Source: Leucobacter weissii | Lineage (GTDB): Bacteria; Actinomycetota; Actinomycetes; Actinomycetales; Microbacteriaceae | Length of the DNA stretch: 64,000 nt | Assembly (NCBI RefSeq): GCF_017565745.1 | Contig: NZ_JAGDYM010000013.1 | Location: 124,001 to 188,000 of the forward strand | Direction: 5' to 3' | Shown: positions 47,292 to 58,077 of the stretch, piece after piece | How positions within the stretch are numbered: position 1 is the stretch's first letter | Layout of the letters: each line of letters opens with the position of its first letter | Position numbers and translations under genes: made by a program | Notes under the pieces: model-generated | Told to the model about the DNA's origin: nothing | The model's database searches: none | What the model saw: the letters and a program-made list of their open reading frames with translations, nothing else

Positions 47292-50200
47292 GCCAGGTGT
47301 CCTCTCGCATCGATGCGGATCTCCAACGCGTCCTTCGTCGTGCCGAGCGCCTCGGCCGTCGTGCTGAAGACGCCCTGCCCGTCGACGATCTCCGGGGTCG
47401 AGCCCGATGCGCCCGTCCCGGAACTGCCCGGGGAGAGCGGAGCGAACGACAGCTCGACCGCGAGGGTCTCCGCGGCGATCAGCTCACGGTGCGTCTGCAG
47501 CGCCCCGACGTGCTCGGGATCGGCGCTCAGCCGCAGCGCGATGCGGTCGCTCACCTCGAGACCCGCGTGCTTCCGAGCCTCCTGCACGGCACGGATCGCG
47601 TCTCGCGCGGTCCCCTCCTCCTCGAGCTCCAGGGTGGTCTCGGTGCTGAGCAGCACGAAGCCGCCGCCGGGGAGCAGCCCCAGTGCGAGGCCGCTTCCCG
47701 AGCCAGCCTCGGGATCGGAGCCGTCGCCGACGCTCAACGCGAGTTCGTACTCCTGCGGCTCCAGCGCGATGCCGCCGGCGATCACGACCCCGTCCTCCTC
47801 GCTCCAGTCCCCGCTCTTGGCGGACCTGATGGCCTGCTGCACCTGCTTTCCGAGCCGCGGACCCGCTGCTCGGGCGTTCACCGCCAGCGTGCGCACGATG
47901 CCGTGCTCCTCGGCGCTGCGCTCCGTCTGCTGCACCAGGCGCACCGACTTCACGTTGAGCTCCTCGCGGAGGATCCCCGCGAAGGGCTCCAGCGCGCCGG
48001 GCCGCGGGGTCACGACCGTCAGCTCGGCGAGCGGCAGCCGGACACGCAGGCGCCGGGCCTTGCGCAGCGCCAGGGCCTGCGAGGTGATCCGGCGGACCTC
48101 GTCCATCGCGTCGACCAGTTCGGGGTCGTCGGGGAACTCCGCGGCGTCGGGCCAGTCCGTGAGATGCACCGAGCGGCCTCCCGTCAGGCCCCGCCAGATC
48201 TCCTCCGTGACCAGGGGCGCCAGGGGCGCCGCGACGCGCGAGACCGTCTCGAGCACGGTGGCGAGCGTGTCGAAGGCCTGCCGGTTCTCCGGTCCGCCGC
48301 CGGTCCCGTGGACCCCGGCCCAGAAGCGGTCGCGGGATCTGCGCACGTACCAGTTGGTCAGCACCTCTCCGAACTCACGCAGATCCTCGGCGGCGCTGGT
48401 GGTGTCCAGTCCGTCGAGATGCCGCTCCACGTCGCGGATCAGCGTCCCGGTCTTCGCCAGGATGTAGCGGTCGAGAGGATCATCGCTGTCGGTGCGCCGA
48501 GACGCCTCGGTGCCGTCCGCGTTCGAGTAGAGGCCGAAGAAGTACCAGGTGTTCCACAGCGGCAGGATGAACTGGCGGACCCCCTCGCGGATCCCCTCCT
48601 CCGTGACGACGAGATTGCCTCCGCGCACGACCGGCGAGGCCATCAGGAACCAGCGCATCGCGTCCGAGCCGTCGCGGTCGAAGACCTCGTTCACATCGGG
48701 ATAGTTGCGCAGCGACTTCGACATCTTGTTGCCGTCGCTGCCGAGCACGATCCCGTGGCTGATCACGCTCCTGAAGGCCGGCCGGTCGAACAGCGCCGTC
48801 GCGAGCACGTGCATGACGTAGAACCAGCCGCGGGTCTGCCCGATGTACTCCACGATGAAGTCGGCCGGCTGGTGGGCGTCGAACCACTCCCGGTTCTCGA
48901 AGGGGTAGTGCGCCTGCGCGAAGGGCATCGACCCGGAGTCGAACCAGACGTCGAAGACGTCCGCGATGCGGCGCATGGTCGATCGGCCCGTGGGGTCGTC
49001 GGGGTTCGGCCGCGTGAGGCCGTCGATGTAGGGGCGGTGCAGATCGATCTCGCCGGCCTCGTTCACCGGGAGGGATCCGAAGTCCCGCTCCAGCTCCTCC
49101 AGCGAGCCGTACACGTCGACGCGCGGATGCTCCGGGTCATCGCTCTTCCACACCGGGATCGGGCTGCCCCAGTAGCGGTTGCGGCTGATCGACCAGTCGC
49201 GGGCGCCCTCGAGCCACTTGCCGAACTGGCCGTGCTTCACGCCCGCCGGCACCCATTCGATCTGCTCGTTCACCTCGAGCAGGCGATCCTTGATCTCGGT
49301 GACGCGCACGAACCAGCTCGAGACGGCCCGGTAGATGAGCGGGTTGCGGCAGCGCCAGCAGTGCGGGTAGGAGTGCTCGTAGCTGGCCTCGCGCAGCAGA
49401 CGGCCCTTCGCCTTGATCAGTCGGATCAGCGGCCGATTCGCCTCGGACCAGAGTTGACCGGCCACGTCGGCGACGGAGGGCAGGAACCGGCCGCCGTCGT
49501 CGAGGCTGACGATCACCGGGATGCCCGCCGCCGCAGTGACGCGCATGTCGTCCTCGCCGTAGGCGGGCGCCTGATGCACGATGCCGGTGCCGTCGCCGGT
49601 CGTGACGTAGTCGTCCACGAGGATCTGCCAGGCGCGCTCCGTGCCCCACACCTCGGCGTCGGCGTAGTAGTCGAAGAGCGCCTCGTAGCGCACGCCCGCG
49701 AGCTCGGCGCCGCGGACGACGCGCGCGACCGCGGCCTGCGCCTCCTCGGCCGAGGCGTAGCCGAGCTCCTTCGCGTGCGCGCCCACGAGGCCCTCGGCGA
49801 GCAGGTATCGTGCGCCGGACCCCGAGCCCGTCGGGGGCTCTCCGCCGTCGGCCGCGCCGGACGGCCCGGCCGGAACCACCGCGTAGCCGATCCCCGGGCC
49901 GACGGCGAGTGCCGCATTGGTGGGCAGCGTCCAGGGCGTCGTGGTCCAGGCGAGGGCCCGCACGCCCTCCAGCCCGAGTTCTGCGGCCCGCTCCCCCGCC
50001 AGCGGGAAGGCGACCGTCACCGAGGGATCCTGCCGCATCTGGTACACGTCGTCGTCCATGCGCAGCTCGTGGTTCGAGAGCGGCGTCTCATCGCGCCAGC
50101 AGTACGGGAGCACGCGGTGCCCCTCGTAGGCGAGGCCGCGCTCGTGGAGCTGCTTGAACGCCCAGAGGACGCTCTCCATGTAGCCGAGGTTCAGCGTCTT

Positions 50201-50692
50201 GTAGTCGTTCTCGAAATCGACCCAGCGCGCCTGCCTGGTGACGTACTCCTCCCACTCACGGGTGTACTGCAGCACCGACTCGCGCGCCTTCGCGTTGAAG
50301 GCCGCGATCCCCATCTCCTCGATCTCGCGCTTCTCGGTGATGCCGAGCTGCTTCATCGCCTCCAGCTCGGCCGGCAGCCCGTGGGTGTCCCAGCCGAAGC
50401 GGCGCTCCACCTTCTTGCCGCGCATCGTCTGGAAGCGCGGGAAGACGTCCTTGGCGTAGCCCGTGAGCAGGTGCCCGTAGTGCGGCAGGCCGTTGGCGAA
50501 GGGTGGTCCGTCGTTGAACACCCACTCGGGCGCGCCCTCGCGCTGCCGGATCGACTCGCGGAAGGTGTCATCGTCCTTCCAGAAGGCGAGCACCCGCCGC
50601 TCGATCTCCGGGAACGAGGGCGACGGCTGAACGGCGGCGGGCTCGGCGGACGCGCCGTCCCGCGCTCCGGTCGACGGCTTCGGGTAGATCAT
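47288..50692 (-). CDS. ileS: Isoleucyl-tRNA synthetase, type 2 (eukaryote-like)
   Basis: A 1134-residue class I synthetase. The HIGH motif is HYGH (71-74 in [10 protein letters not shown]) and KMSKS is in [21 protein letters not shown] and the length exceeding 1,000 residues mark the type 2 form found in eukaryotes and many actinobacteria; this form is generally less sensitive to mupirocin. The CP1 editing domain is present. The ATG at 50692 has GAGGAAG upstream, lying at the end of a T-box leader. First gene of the operon. Confidence 0.95.
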   Translation of the reverse strand: MIYPKPSTGARDGASAEPAAVQPSPSFPEIERRVLAFWKDDDTFRESIRQREGAPEWVFNDGPPFANGLPHYGHLLTGYAKDVFPRFQTMRGKKVERRFGWDTHGLPAELEAMKQLGITEKREIEEMGIAAFNAKARESVLQYTREWEEYVTRQARWVDFENDYKTLNLGYMESVLWAFKQLHERGLAYEGHRVLPYCWRDETPLSNHELRMDDDVYQMRQDPSVTVAFPLAGERAAELGLEGVRALAWTTTPWTLPTNAALAVGPGIGYAVVPAGPSGAADGGEPPTGSGSGARYLLAEGLVGAHAKELGYASAEEAQAAVARVVRGAELAGVRYEALFDYYADAEVWGTERAWQILVDDYVTTGDGTGIVHQAPAYGEDDMRVTAAAGIPVIVSLDDGGRFLPSVADVAGQLWSEANRPLIRLIKAKGRLLREASYEHSYPHCWRCRNPLIYRAVSSWFVRVTEIKDRLLEVNEQIEWVPAGVKHGQFGKWLEGARDWSISRNRYWGSPIPVWKSDDPEHPRVDVYGSLEELERDFGSLPVNEAGEIDLHRPYIDGLTRPNPDDPTGRSTMRRIADVFDVWFDSGSMPFAQAHYPFENREWFDAHQPADFIVEYIGQTRGWFYVMHVLATALFDRPAFRSVISHGIVLGSDGNKMSKSLRNYPDVNEVFDRDGSDAMRWFLMASPVVRGGNLVVTEEGIREGVRQFILPLWNTWYFFGLYSNADGTEASRRTDSDDPLDRYILAKTGTLIRDVERHLDGLDTTSAAEDLREFGEVLTNWYVRRSRDRFWAGVHGTGGGPENRQAFDTLATVLETVSRVAAPLAPLVTEEIWRGLTGGRSVHLTDWPDAAEFPDDPELVDAMDEVRRITSQALALRKARRLRVRLPLAELTVVTPRPGALEPFAGILREELNVKSVRLVQQTERSAEEHGIVRTLAVNARAAGPRLGKQVQQAIRSAKSGDWSEEDGVVIAGGIALEPQEYELALSVGDGSDPEAGSGSGLALGLLPGGGFVLLSTETTLELEEEGTARDAIRAVQEARKHAGLEVSDRIALRLSADPEHVGALQTHRELIAAETLAVELSFAPLSPGSSGTGASGSTPEIVDGQGVFSTTAEALGTTKDALEIRIDARGHLA

Positions 50693-50938
50693 GGGCGCTT
50701 CCTCGGCTCGGATTCGTCTTCGTGCCGGGACGGGCTGCCGATCCTTCTCGTCCGCCCGCGGTACCACCCTGCTTGCCGCGATCCTGCGCCGTCTCCGGCG
50801 AGGAGCCCGGCCACCTCGTTCGGCTGTGACGGGCCGTCCCCGTTCGGCTCTACTGAGCGGCTCGGACGCTCCCGATCAGATCGTCCGCTCTGCTGTTCTT
50901 CCGAAGACTCCCCGGTGATGGCCGGATCGCAGTCGCTG
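50693..50938 (-). promoter_or_regulatory. T-box riboswitch of ileS (ultrashort stem I type)
   Basis: On the minus strand the leader carries the T-box core TGGTACCGCG (50766-50757), inside AGGGTGGTACCGCGGGC. The stem I specifier hairpin CCGGCCATCACCGG (50925-50912) presents ATC, an isoleucine codon, at 50919-50917, followed by GGGGAGTCTTCGGAAGAAC as in other actinobacterial ileS T-boxes. The ribosome binding site GAGGAAG (50704-50698) lies beyond the T-box, so the control is probably at translation: uncharged tRNA-Ile frees the ribosome binding site. Confidence 0.9.
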
Positions 50939-50944
50939 CATACG

Positions 50945-50950
50945 ATTCTA
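50945..50950 (-). promoter_or_regulatory. -10 element of the ileS T-box transcript
   Basis: TAGAAT on the minus strand, with transcription expected to begin around 50938, just ahead of the specifier hairpin. Confidence 0.6.
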
Positions 50951-51114
50951 CACGCATTCGGCGCCCCGAGGACGAGCGATCCGAACCCGGGAGCAGCTCC
51001 GGCGGCGAATACCGTTCGGGAGGAGCCGAACAGGCGCGGATCTCCTCCCGAAGCGCACGCTCCGCCGGAAGCGCCCGCCCTTGCGACGGGAGAACAGCCG
51101 TGCTCCCACTCGGA
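50951..51114. other. Divergent ileS-valS upstream region
   Basis: The rest of the 514-bp gap between ileS and valS. Apart from the T-box and the valS leader I see no gene here; it holds the upstream promoter parts of both transcripts and GC-rich short repeats of GAGGAG and CGGGAG type without clear function. Confidence 0.5.
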
Positions 51115-51120
51115 TAAACT
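51115..51120 (+). promoter_or_regulatory. -10 element of valS
   Basis: TAAACT in CGGATAAACTG; transcription would start near 51127, giving a leader of about 80 nt. Confidence 0.45.
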
Positions 51121-51137
51121 GTTCTGGTCCACCATCA

Positions 51138-51182
51138 GGCACCAGAACCGCGGGCAGCCGCACGGTTCGACGACGCGGTGCC
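51138..51182 (+). promoter_or_regulatory. Structured leader upstream of valS
   Basis: Nested inverted repeats: GGCACC (51138-51143) with GGTGCC (51177-51182), enclosing GAACCG (51145-51150) with CGGTTC (51163-51168). The structure ends 24 nt before the valS start. It contains GGCACC and ACCGCGGG but not the full T-box core, so it is not called a T-box here. Confidence 0.35.
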
Positions 51183-51206
51183 GCCCATAGCGAAGACGGA
51201 GCCCAG

Positions 51207-53843
51207 ATGAGCGCGACCCCCCGCGAGACCACCCCCCGCGAGATCCCGGACAAGCCCCAGCTCGAAGGGCTCGAGGAGAAGTGGGGGCCGATCTGGGAGC
51301 AGCAGGGCACCTATCGCTTCGACCGCGACGAGGCCGCCGCCGCCGGGCGCGACGCCGTCTACAGCATCGACACGCCGCCGCCGACGGCCTCGGGCTCCCT
51401 GCATGTCGGTCACGTCTTCAGCTACACGCACACCGACACCGTCGCCCGCTACCAGCGCATGCGCGGCAAGCGCGTGTTCTACCCGATGGGCTGGGACGAC
51501 AACGGCCTGCCGACCGAGCGCCGGGTGCAGAACTACTACGGGGTGCGCTGCGACCCCTCGCTCCCCTATCAGCCGGACTTCGTTCCTCCCCATGAGGGCG
51601 GCGACGGGAAGAGCGTCAAGGCGGCCGACCAGCAGCCGGTCTCCCGCCGCAACTTCATCGAGCTCTGCGAGCGGCTCACCGTCGAGGACGAGCGGCAGTT
51701 CGAAGATCTCTGGCGCGCACTGGGCCTCTCCGTCGACTGGGGCCAGAGCTACCGGACCATTGCCGACGATTCCTTGCGCGCCTCGCAGCTCGCCTTCGTG
51801 CGCAATGTGCGTCGGGGGGAGGCCTATCAGGCGCAGGCCCCCACGCTGTGGGATGTGACGTTCCGCACCGCGGTGGCCCAGGCCGAACTTGAGGATCGCG
51901 ATCAGCCGAGCGCCTACCACACCCTCGCCTTCCACAAGAGCGACGGCTCGGGCGACCTGCTCATCGACACCACGCGTCCCGAACTGCTCCCCGCCTGCGT
52001 GGCCCTCGTGGCCCATCCCGACGACGAGCGCTATCAGCCGCTCTTCGGCAGCACCGTGCGCACCCCTCTGTTCGATGTCGAGGTGCCGATCGTCGCTCAC
52101 CGTCTCGCCCAGCCGGACAAGGGAACGGGCATCGCCATGATCTGCACCTTCGGCGATGTGACGGACGTGGTCTGGTGGCGCGAACTCGACCTGCCCACCC
52201 GCGCGGTGCTCGGCTTCGACGGCCGCATCGTGTCCGAGGCGCCGGAGGCGATCACCAGCGCCGCGGGGCGCGAGGCCTATGCGCAGCTGGCCGGCAAGAC
52301 CGTGTTCAGCGCGAAGCAGGCCGTCGTCGAGATGCTCGGCGAGTCGGGCGAGCTCGTCGGAGAGATCCGCAAGATCACGCACCCCGTCAAGTTCTTCGAG
52401 AAGGGCGACCGGCCGCTCGAGATCGTGTCGACCCGCCAGTGGTACATCCGCAACGGCGCCCGGGACGAGGGGCTCCGCGAACGCCTGCTCGCCCACGGCC
52501 GAGAGCTGCGGTGGCACCCCGATTTCATGCGGGTGCGCTACGAGAACTGGGTCGAGGGACTCTCCGGCGACTGGCTGGTCTCGCGCCAGCGCTTCTTCGG
52601 CGTGCCGATCCCCGTCTGGTACCCGCTCGATTCCGACGGCAATCCGGTCTTCGACCGCCCGATCCTGCCCGCCGAGGATCAGCTGCCCGTGGATCCCTCG
52701 AGCGACGTGCCCGCCGGCTATTCGGAGGAGCAGCGCGGCGCCCCCGGCGGCTTCCGGGGCGAGGTCGACGTCATGGACACCTGGGCCACTTCCTCCCTCA
52801 CGCCGCAGCTCGCGGGCGGCTGGGAGCGCGACCCCGCGCTCTTCGCGCTCGTGTACCCGTTCGATCTGCGCCCGCAGGGGCAGGACATCATCCGCACCTG
52901 GCTGTTCAGCACCCTGCTGCGCAGCGAGCTCGAGGCGAAGACGCTGCCATGGCGGCACGCCGGCATCTCGGGCTGGATCCTCGATCCCGACCGCAAGAAG
53001 ATGTCGAAGTCGAAGGGCAACGTGGTGACGCCCGCGGGCCTGCTCGAGCAGCACGGCTCGGACGCGGTCCGCTACTGGGCGGCGTCGGCCAAGCTCGGCA
53101 CCGATGCCTCGTTCGATCCGCAGAACCCGACGCAGATCAAGATCGGTCGCCGGCTCGCCATCAAGCTGCTCAACGCCGCGAAGTTCGCGCTCGGCTTCGA
53201 CGCCGGGGGCGCGGGCGCGGTGACCGAGCCTATCGATCGCGCGATGCTCGCGGCGCTCGCCCGGGTCGTCGAGCAGGCGACTCAGGCCTTCGAGGGCTAC
53301 GATCACGCACGGGCTCTCGAACTCTCGGAGAGCTTCTTCTGGACGTTCTGCGACGACTACCTCGAACTCGTGAAGGAGCGCGCCCACTCGGGCCGGGGTC
53401 AGGCCCAGGCCTCCGCGGTGACCGCTCTGCGCACGGCGCTGTCGGTGTTCGCGCGCCTCTTCGCCCCGTTCCTGCCCTTCGCCGCGGAGGAGGTCTGGTC
53501 GTGGTTCGGCGAGGGCTCGGTGCACCGCTCGAATTGGCCGGTCGCGCAAGAGCTCCTTCCGCTCGCGGGCGACGACGCGGATCCCGAGCTGCTCCGTCTG
53601 GTGGGCACCGCGCTCGTCGGGATCCGGGGCGCCAAGACCGCGGCGAAGGCCTCCCAGAAGACGCCGGTCGAGCTGGCGGTCGTGCACGCCCCCGCCGAGG
53701 ACCGGGAGCGGCTCGCCCTTGCCGCGGACGACCTCGCCGCGGTCGGGCGCATCGCCGAACTGCGCTTCGAGGGGGCGGACGTCGAGAACGTGACCGTCGC
53801 GGAGATCCGGCTCGCGGATCCGGAGGCCCGGCCCGCATCATGA
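51207..53843 (+). CDS. valS: Valyl-tRNA synthetase
   Basis: An 878-residue class I synthetase. HVGH (66-69, after PPPTASGSL) is the HIGH motif, KKMSKSKGNV the KMSKS motif, and PMGWDDNGLPTERRVQ is typical of ValRS. The CP1 editing domain (LLIDTTRPELLPACVALVAHPDD) is intact. The C-terminus holds a short coiled-coil. The ATG has GGAG seven nt upstream. It is divergent from ileS, so two branched-chain synthetases share the region. Confidence 0.94.
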   Translation: MSATPRETTPREIPDKPQLEGLEEKWGPIWEQQGTYRFDRDEAAAAGRDAVYSIDTPPPTASGSLHVGHVFSYTHTDTVARYQRMRGKRVFYPMGWDDNGLPTERRVQNYYGVRCDPSLPYQPDFVPPHEGGDGKSVKAADQQPVSRRNFIELCERLTVEDERQFEDLWRALGLSVDWGQSYRTIADDSLRASQLAFVRNVRRGEAYQAQAPTLWDVTFRTAVAQAELEDRDQPSAYHTLAFHKSDGSGDLLIDTTRPELLPACVALVAHPDDERYQPLFGSTVRTPLFDVEVPIVAHRLAQPDKGTGIAMICTFGDVTDVVWWRELDLPTRAVLGFDGRIVSEAPEAITSAAGREAYAQLAGKTVFSAKQAVVEMLGESGELVGEIRKITHPVKFFEKGDRPLEIVSTRQWYIRNGARDEGLRERLLAHGRELRWHPDFMRVRYENWVEGLSGDWLVSRQRFFGVPIPVWYPLDSDGNPVFDRPILPAEDQLPVDPSSDVPAGYSEEQRGAPGGFRGEVDVMDTWATSSLTPQLAGGWERDPALFALVYPFDLRPQGQDIIRTWLFSTLLRSELEAKTLPWRHAGISGWILDPDRKKMSKSKGNVVTPAGLLEQHGSDAVRYWAASAKLGTDASFDPQNPTQIKIGRRLAIKLLNAAKFALGFDAGGAGAVTEPIDRAMLAALARVVEQATQAFEGYDHARALELSESFFWTFCDDYLELVKERAHSGRGQAQASAVTALRTALSVFARLFAPFLPFAAEEVWSWFGEGSVHRSNWPVAQELLPLAGDDADPELLRLVGTALVGIRGAKTAAKASQKTPVELAVVHAPAEDRERLALAADDLAAVGRIAELRFEGADVENVTVAEIRLADPEARPAS

Positions 53844-53892
53844 GCACCACCCGGGGCGCGGGCTCCGCCCGTATCGCGAGCGCAGGCCGAGC

Positions 53893-54168
53893 ATGAGACT
53901 CGGATCGCGCTGGCCGGTGGGCGAGCCGCCGCACCCGAGCGTGCCCGCGGCGCTGCTTCCGGAGATCGCCGCCCAGGAGGCGGCGCATCCCGGCGCCCGC
54001 TCCTGGACGCTGACCTGGCTCGAGGGCCGGCCGCACTGCGCGCTGGACGACGCGGTCACCGTCTCGCTCGGCCCGAACGGCGCAGCAACCGTGTCCTGGC
54101 GAGCGGGCTCGGATGAAACGTTCCATCCCGAACTCCCCGATGACGCGGACGATGGCTGGCTCGGCTGA
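53893..54168 (+). CDS. Small conserved protein of unknown function
   Basis: A 91-residue acidic protein, 49 bp after valS on the same strand. The recognisable stretch is SWTLTWLEGRPHCALDD, followed by a short beta-rich part and an acidic tail. No signal peptide or membrane segment. I recall similar small proteins behind synthetase genes in relatives, but know no function. It probably shares the valS transcript, which ends at the hairpin at 54194-54225. Confidence 0.6.
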   Translation: MRLGSRWPVGEPPHPSVPAALLPEIAAQEAAHPGARSWTLTWLEGRPHCALDDAVTVSLGPNGAATVSWRAGSDETFHPELPDDADDGWLG

Positions 54169-54193
54169 GGGTCGCACTCCTCCTGAGGCGCCC

Positions 54194-54225
54194 GCAGCCG
54201 CACCTCCCGCTCATCCTGCGGCCGC
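54194..54225 (+). terminator. Terminator after the valS unit
   Basis: Arms GCAGCCGCA (54194-54202) and TGCGGCCGC (54217-54225) pair at 8 of 9 positions around a 14-nt loop, 25 nt after the stop of the small protein gene. Confidence 0.5.
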
Positions 54226-54713
54226 GCAGCGGATCGCGGGATCTCCGCCGCCACATGCGGTGGCCTGATCGGGCGACGAGAACACCCCATCGTGACGAGA
54301 ATGCCGCTCTCCCCTGCTGCACAGGGTGATCCTCGTGCGGGAGCGCCATTCTCGTCGCATGACTCGCAGCCGCCGCGGCGACGCCCACGCGCAGCGCAGG
54401 CTCAACAGCGACCCCACGACCCAACGACCCCATTCAAGAGGATCGTGCTGTCGATCGTCGGCGCCTGCGAACATGAAGAGAAGTGCTGGAGTGAGCGCGA
54501 GGAGTGCGTGAGGGCGGTGCGGTCGGGGAAGAGATACACCGAGCGTGTAGGCTGCAGTTCGGGGTCCGAATCGGATCAGCTGACGCCGAATGGCAGGATC
54601 GCGCTGACCCACGCGAGTTCGTGCCCGGGCGTCGCAGACGATTCGCGGTCCAGGAGGCCGAGGACGGGATCCGGTCGGCGCCGGACGAGATCGGCAGGAC
54701 GTGAGGACACAAG
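54226..54713. other. Long intergenic stretch without a convincing gene
   Basis: Together with the terminator this is a 545-bp gap, the longest in the window. Open frames exist on both strands but have no recognisable family, weak starts and unusual composition (many Arg and Ser). The left part holds palindrome copy 3. The right part is less GC-rich than the surroundings and might hold a decayed gene or a small RNA. Confidence 0.5.
54273..54356. repeat. Imperfect palindrome element, copy 3
   Basis: Arms GACGAGAATGCCGCTC (54294-54309) and GAGCGCCATTCTCGTC (54341-54356) pair with one mismatch around a 31-nt loop. A partial extra arm, GCGACGAGAACACC, precedes at about 54273. Same outer core (CGAGA followed by A or G, then C or T, then GC) as copy 2. 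Confidence 0.6.
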
Positions 54714-55229
54714 ATGCTCCACTACGAAGCAATGAGAGTCTCGACGAGAGCACTGACCGGGATCGGTCTCTCCTTCGCGCTCGTGCTCGCGCTCGCCGGG
54801 TGCGGACCGGAGCCGGAGGCGGAGCAGCCGGCGGGATCGAGCGACGTCTCCGAGGCCAAGCAGCGCGCCGAGTCCGGTGAGAGCGGCTCGGAGCGCGAGC
54901 AGGAAGATGCGGAGTCGCTGAAGAGCACCGAGCTGCCGGAGGGGTTTCCCGAGGCGCTCTTCGCGCTCCCGGAGGACGCGATCATCGACGACGCGGGATC
55001 GCACGAGGGCGGCACCTGGTTCGTCGTCCTCCGCGCCGCTGACCAGGAGCAGGCGGATGCCTGGTGGGACGAGGTGTCGAGCCGCAACAGCCTGACGGCG
55101 CACCGCGAGGAGGCCGACGAGGAGGGACGGTCCGCGGTGCTCTCGAACGAGGAGCTGACCGTCGACGCACTCACCATACCGGAGGATGACGGCGGCGTCC
55201 TGCTGAGCTACGACCTGAGCGAGCTCTGA
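54714..55229 (+). CDS. Small lipoprotein of unknown function
   Basis: A 171-residue predicted lipoprotein with lipobox ALAGC (Cys30), then an acidic, low-complexity linker rich in Glu and Ser (about 32-68) and a compact C-terminal domain of about 100 residues (LPEGFPEALFALPEDAIIDDAGSHEGGTWFVVLRA). I do not recognise the family. The ATG at 54714 has GAGGA seven nt upstream; an internal ATG at 54732 would shorten the signal peptide. Convergent with clpX. Confidence 0.72.
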   Translation: MLHYEAMRVSTRALTGIGLSFALVLALAGCGPEPEAEQPAGSSDVSEAKQRAESGESGSEREQEDAESLKSTELPEGFPEALFALPEDAIIDDAGSHEGGTWFVVLRAADQEQADAWWDEVSSRNSLTAHREEADEEGRSAVLSNEELTVDALTIPEDDGGVLLSYDLSEL

Positions 55230-55256
55230 CGCGAACCGGCGGAGGGCTCTCGCACC

Positions 55257-56534
<1,278 letters not shown>

Positions 56535-56631
56535 GCGTACCCTCTCTGCGTACGGACCTCAGTGGCACTGAGCCTAGCCCGATCCCCCGACAAATCACTT
56601 TACGGCACGCCCAGCCGCGCGATGTCGGCTG

Positions 56632-57270
56632 CTATGTGGAGAGCACCGGCTGCGGGTTCTTGCGGCTGGTGAGCACCTGATCGATCAGGCCGTACTCCAC
56701 CGCCTCCGCGGCGCCGAGGATCTTGTCCCGGTCGATGTCGCGGTGCACCTCCTCGATCGAGCGGTTCGAATGCTTCGAGAGCGTCTCCTCGAGCCACTCG
56801 CGCATGCGCAGGATCTCGGCGGCCTGGATCTCGATGTCGCTGGCCTGGCCGTGCCCGGCCTGCCCCGTCGAGGGCTGGTGGATCAGCACCCGCGCGTTCG
56901 GCAGCGCCAGGCGCTTGCCCGGCGTGCCACCGGCCAGCAGCACGGCCGCGGCCGAGGCCGCCTGGCCCAGGCAGACCGTCTGGATGTGCGGCTTGACGTA
57001 CTGCATCGTGTCGTAGATGGCCGTCATCGCGGTGAACGAGCCGCCCGGCGAGTTGATGTACATGATGATGTCGCGCTCGGGATCCTGGCTCTCGAGCACC
57101 AGCAGCTGGGCCATCACGTCGTCGGCCGACGCATCGTCGACCTGCACGCCGAGGAACACGATGCGGTCCTCGAAGAGCTTCGCGTAGGGATCCTGGCGTT
57201 TGAAGCCGTAGGCGGTGCGCTCTTCGAAGCTCGGCAGGACGTAGCGTGCCTCGGGGAGGGAGATGTTCAT
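56632..57270 (-). CDS. clpP2: ATP-dependent Clp protease proteolytic subunit ClpP2
   Basis: A 212-residue serine protease subunit. Catalytic Ser106 ([12 protein letters not shown]) and His131 ([13 protein letters not shown]) are clear; FLGVQVDD and [12 protein letters not shown] are typical. Actinobacteria carry two ClpP proteins that form a mixed tetradecamer. I start at the ATG at 57270, which gives the family N-terminus; a GTG at 57285 is also in frame. It follows clpP1 by 25 bp. Confidence 0.94.
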   Translation of the reverse strand: MNISLPEARYVLPSFEERTAYGFKRQDPYAKLFEDRIVFLGVQVDDASADDVMAQLLVLESQDPERDIIMYINSPGGSFTAMTAIYDTMQYVKPHIQTVCLGQAASAAAVLLAGGTPGKRLALPNARVLIHQPSTGQAGHGQASDIEIQAAEILRMREWLEETLSKHSNRSIEEVHRDIDRDKILGAAEAVEYGLIDQVLTSRKNPQPVLST

Positions 57271-57295
57271 GGGTGTCCGTTCCACTTTCTGTCGC

Positions 57296-57880
57296 CTACT
57301 TATCGGTTCCGCCGCCGCCGACGACGTCGCGCGCGGAGTCGCGGATGTAGTCGACGAAACCGTACTCGAGCGCTTCCTCGGCCGTGAACCAGCGGTCCCG
57401 ATCGCCGTCGGCGTTGATCTGCTCGACGGTCTTGCCCGTCTGCGCGGCCGTGATCTCCGCGAGCCGGTTCTTCATCGACACGATCAGCTGGGCCTGGGTC
57501 TGGATATCACTGGCGGTGCCGCCGAAGCCGCCGTGCGGCTGATGGAGCAGCACCCGGGCGTTCGGCGTGATGTACCGCTTGCCCTTGGTGCCCGCCGTCA
57601 GCAGGAACTGGCCCATCGACGCGGCCATGCCCATCCCGACCGTCACGATGTCGTTCGGCACGAAGCTCATCGTGTCGTAGATCGCCATACCGGCCGTGAT
57701 GGAGCCGCCGGGAGAGTTGATGTAGAGGTAGATGTCCGCGTCCTGATCCTCCGCTGCGAGCAGCAGGATCTTCGCGCAGATCTCGTTCGCGTTCTCATCG
57801 CGCACCTCGCTGCCGAGCCAGATGATGCGATCCTTCAGCAGTCGCTCGAACACGCTGTTCTGCGGCGTGGGTTCTGCCAT
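57296..57880 (-). CDS. clpP1: ATP-dependent Clp protease proteolytic subunit ClpP1
   Basis: A 194-residue ClpP. Catalytic Ser88 ([13 protein letters not shown]) and His113 ([11 protein letters not shown]) are present, as is [14 protein letters not shown]. The start at 57880 has GGAG nine nt upstream; the frame continues upstream but without a suitable start. First gene of the clpP1-clpP2 unit, behind the terminator that ends tig. Confidence 0.94.
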   Translation of the reverse strand: MAEPTPQNSVFERLLKDRIIWLGSEVRDENANEICAKILLLAAEDQDADIYLYINSPGGSITAGMAIYDTMSFVPNDIVTVGMGMAASMGQFLLTAGTKGKRYITPNARVLLHQPHGGFGGTASDIQTQAQLIVSMKNRLAEITAAQTGKTVEQINADGDRDRWFTAEEALEYGFVDYIRDSARDVVGGGGTDK

Positions 57881-58005
57881 TGCGGCGCTCCTATTCCTCG
57901 GGGTCTGTAACGAGGTTATCGACTCGCGCCACCGTGCGCGGCTGTGTTCGCCGTGGGCGTGGAGCGCGCGCCCGGCGACGGTCCGGCAGACGGCGCGGAG
58001 AAGCG

Positions 58006-58037
58006 ATCGAGCCCCCACCGGGAGGCAGGGGCTCGAT
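58006..58037 (-). terminator. Terminator after tig
   Basis: A perfect 10-bp stem ATCGAGCCCC / GGGGCTCGAT with a 12-nt loop, beginning 40 nt after the tig stop. Confidence 0.7.
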
Positions 58038-58077
58038 GGAGCCCGGGCGCGGCGCGCCGGGCGGACCGGACGGGGTG

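Noticed and set aside
47297-51190. Open frame of about 1,300 codons on the plus strand opposite ileS.
   Set aside because: It runs antisense through ileS and the T-box leader, with low-complexity Arg/Glu/His-rich sequence; very high GC produces such frames opposite real genes.
51127-51206. Second T-box upstream of valS.
   Set aside because: The full T-box core (TGGNACCGCG) and a valine specifier stem are not found; only a partial ACCGCGGG is present.
54292-54735. Open frame of about 147 codons in the long gap before the lipoprotein.
   Set aside because: No family likeness, Arg/Ser-rich, no convincing start, and it overlaps palindrome copy 3.
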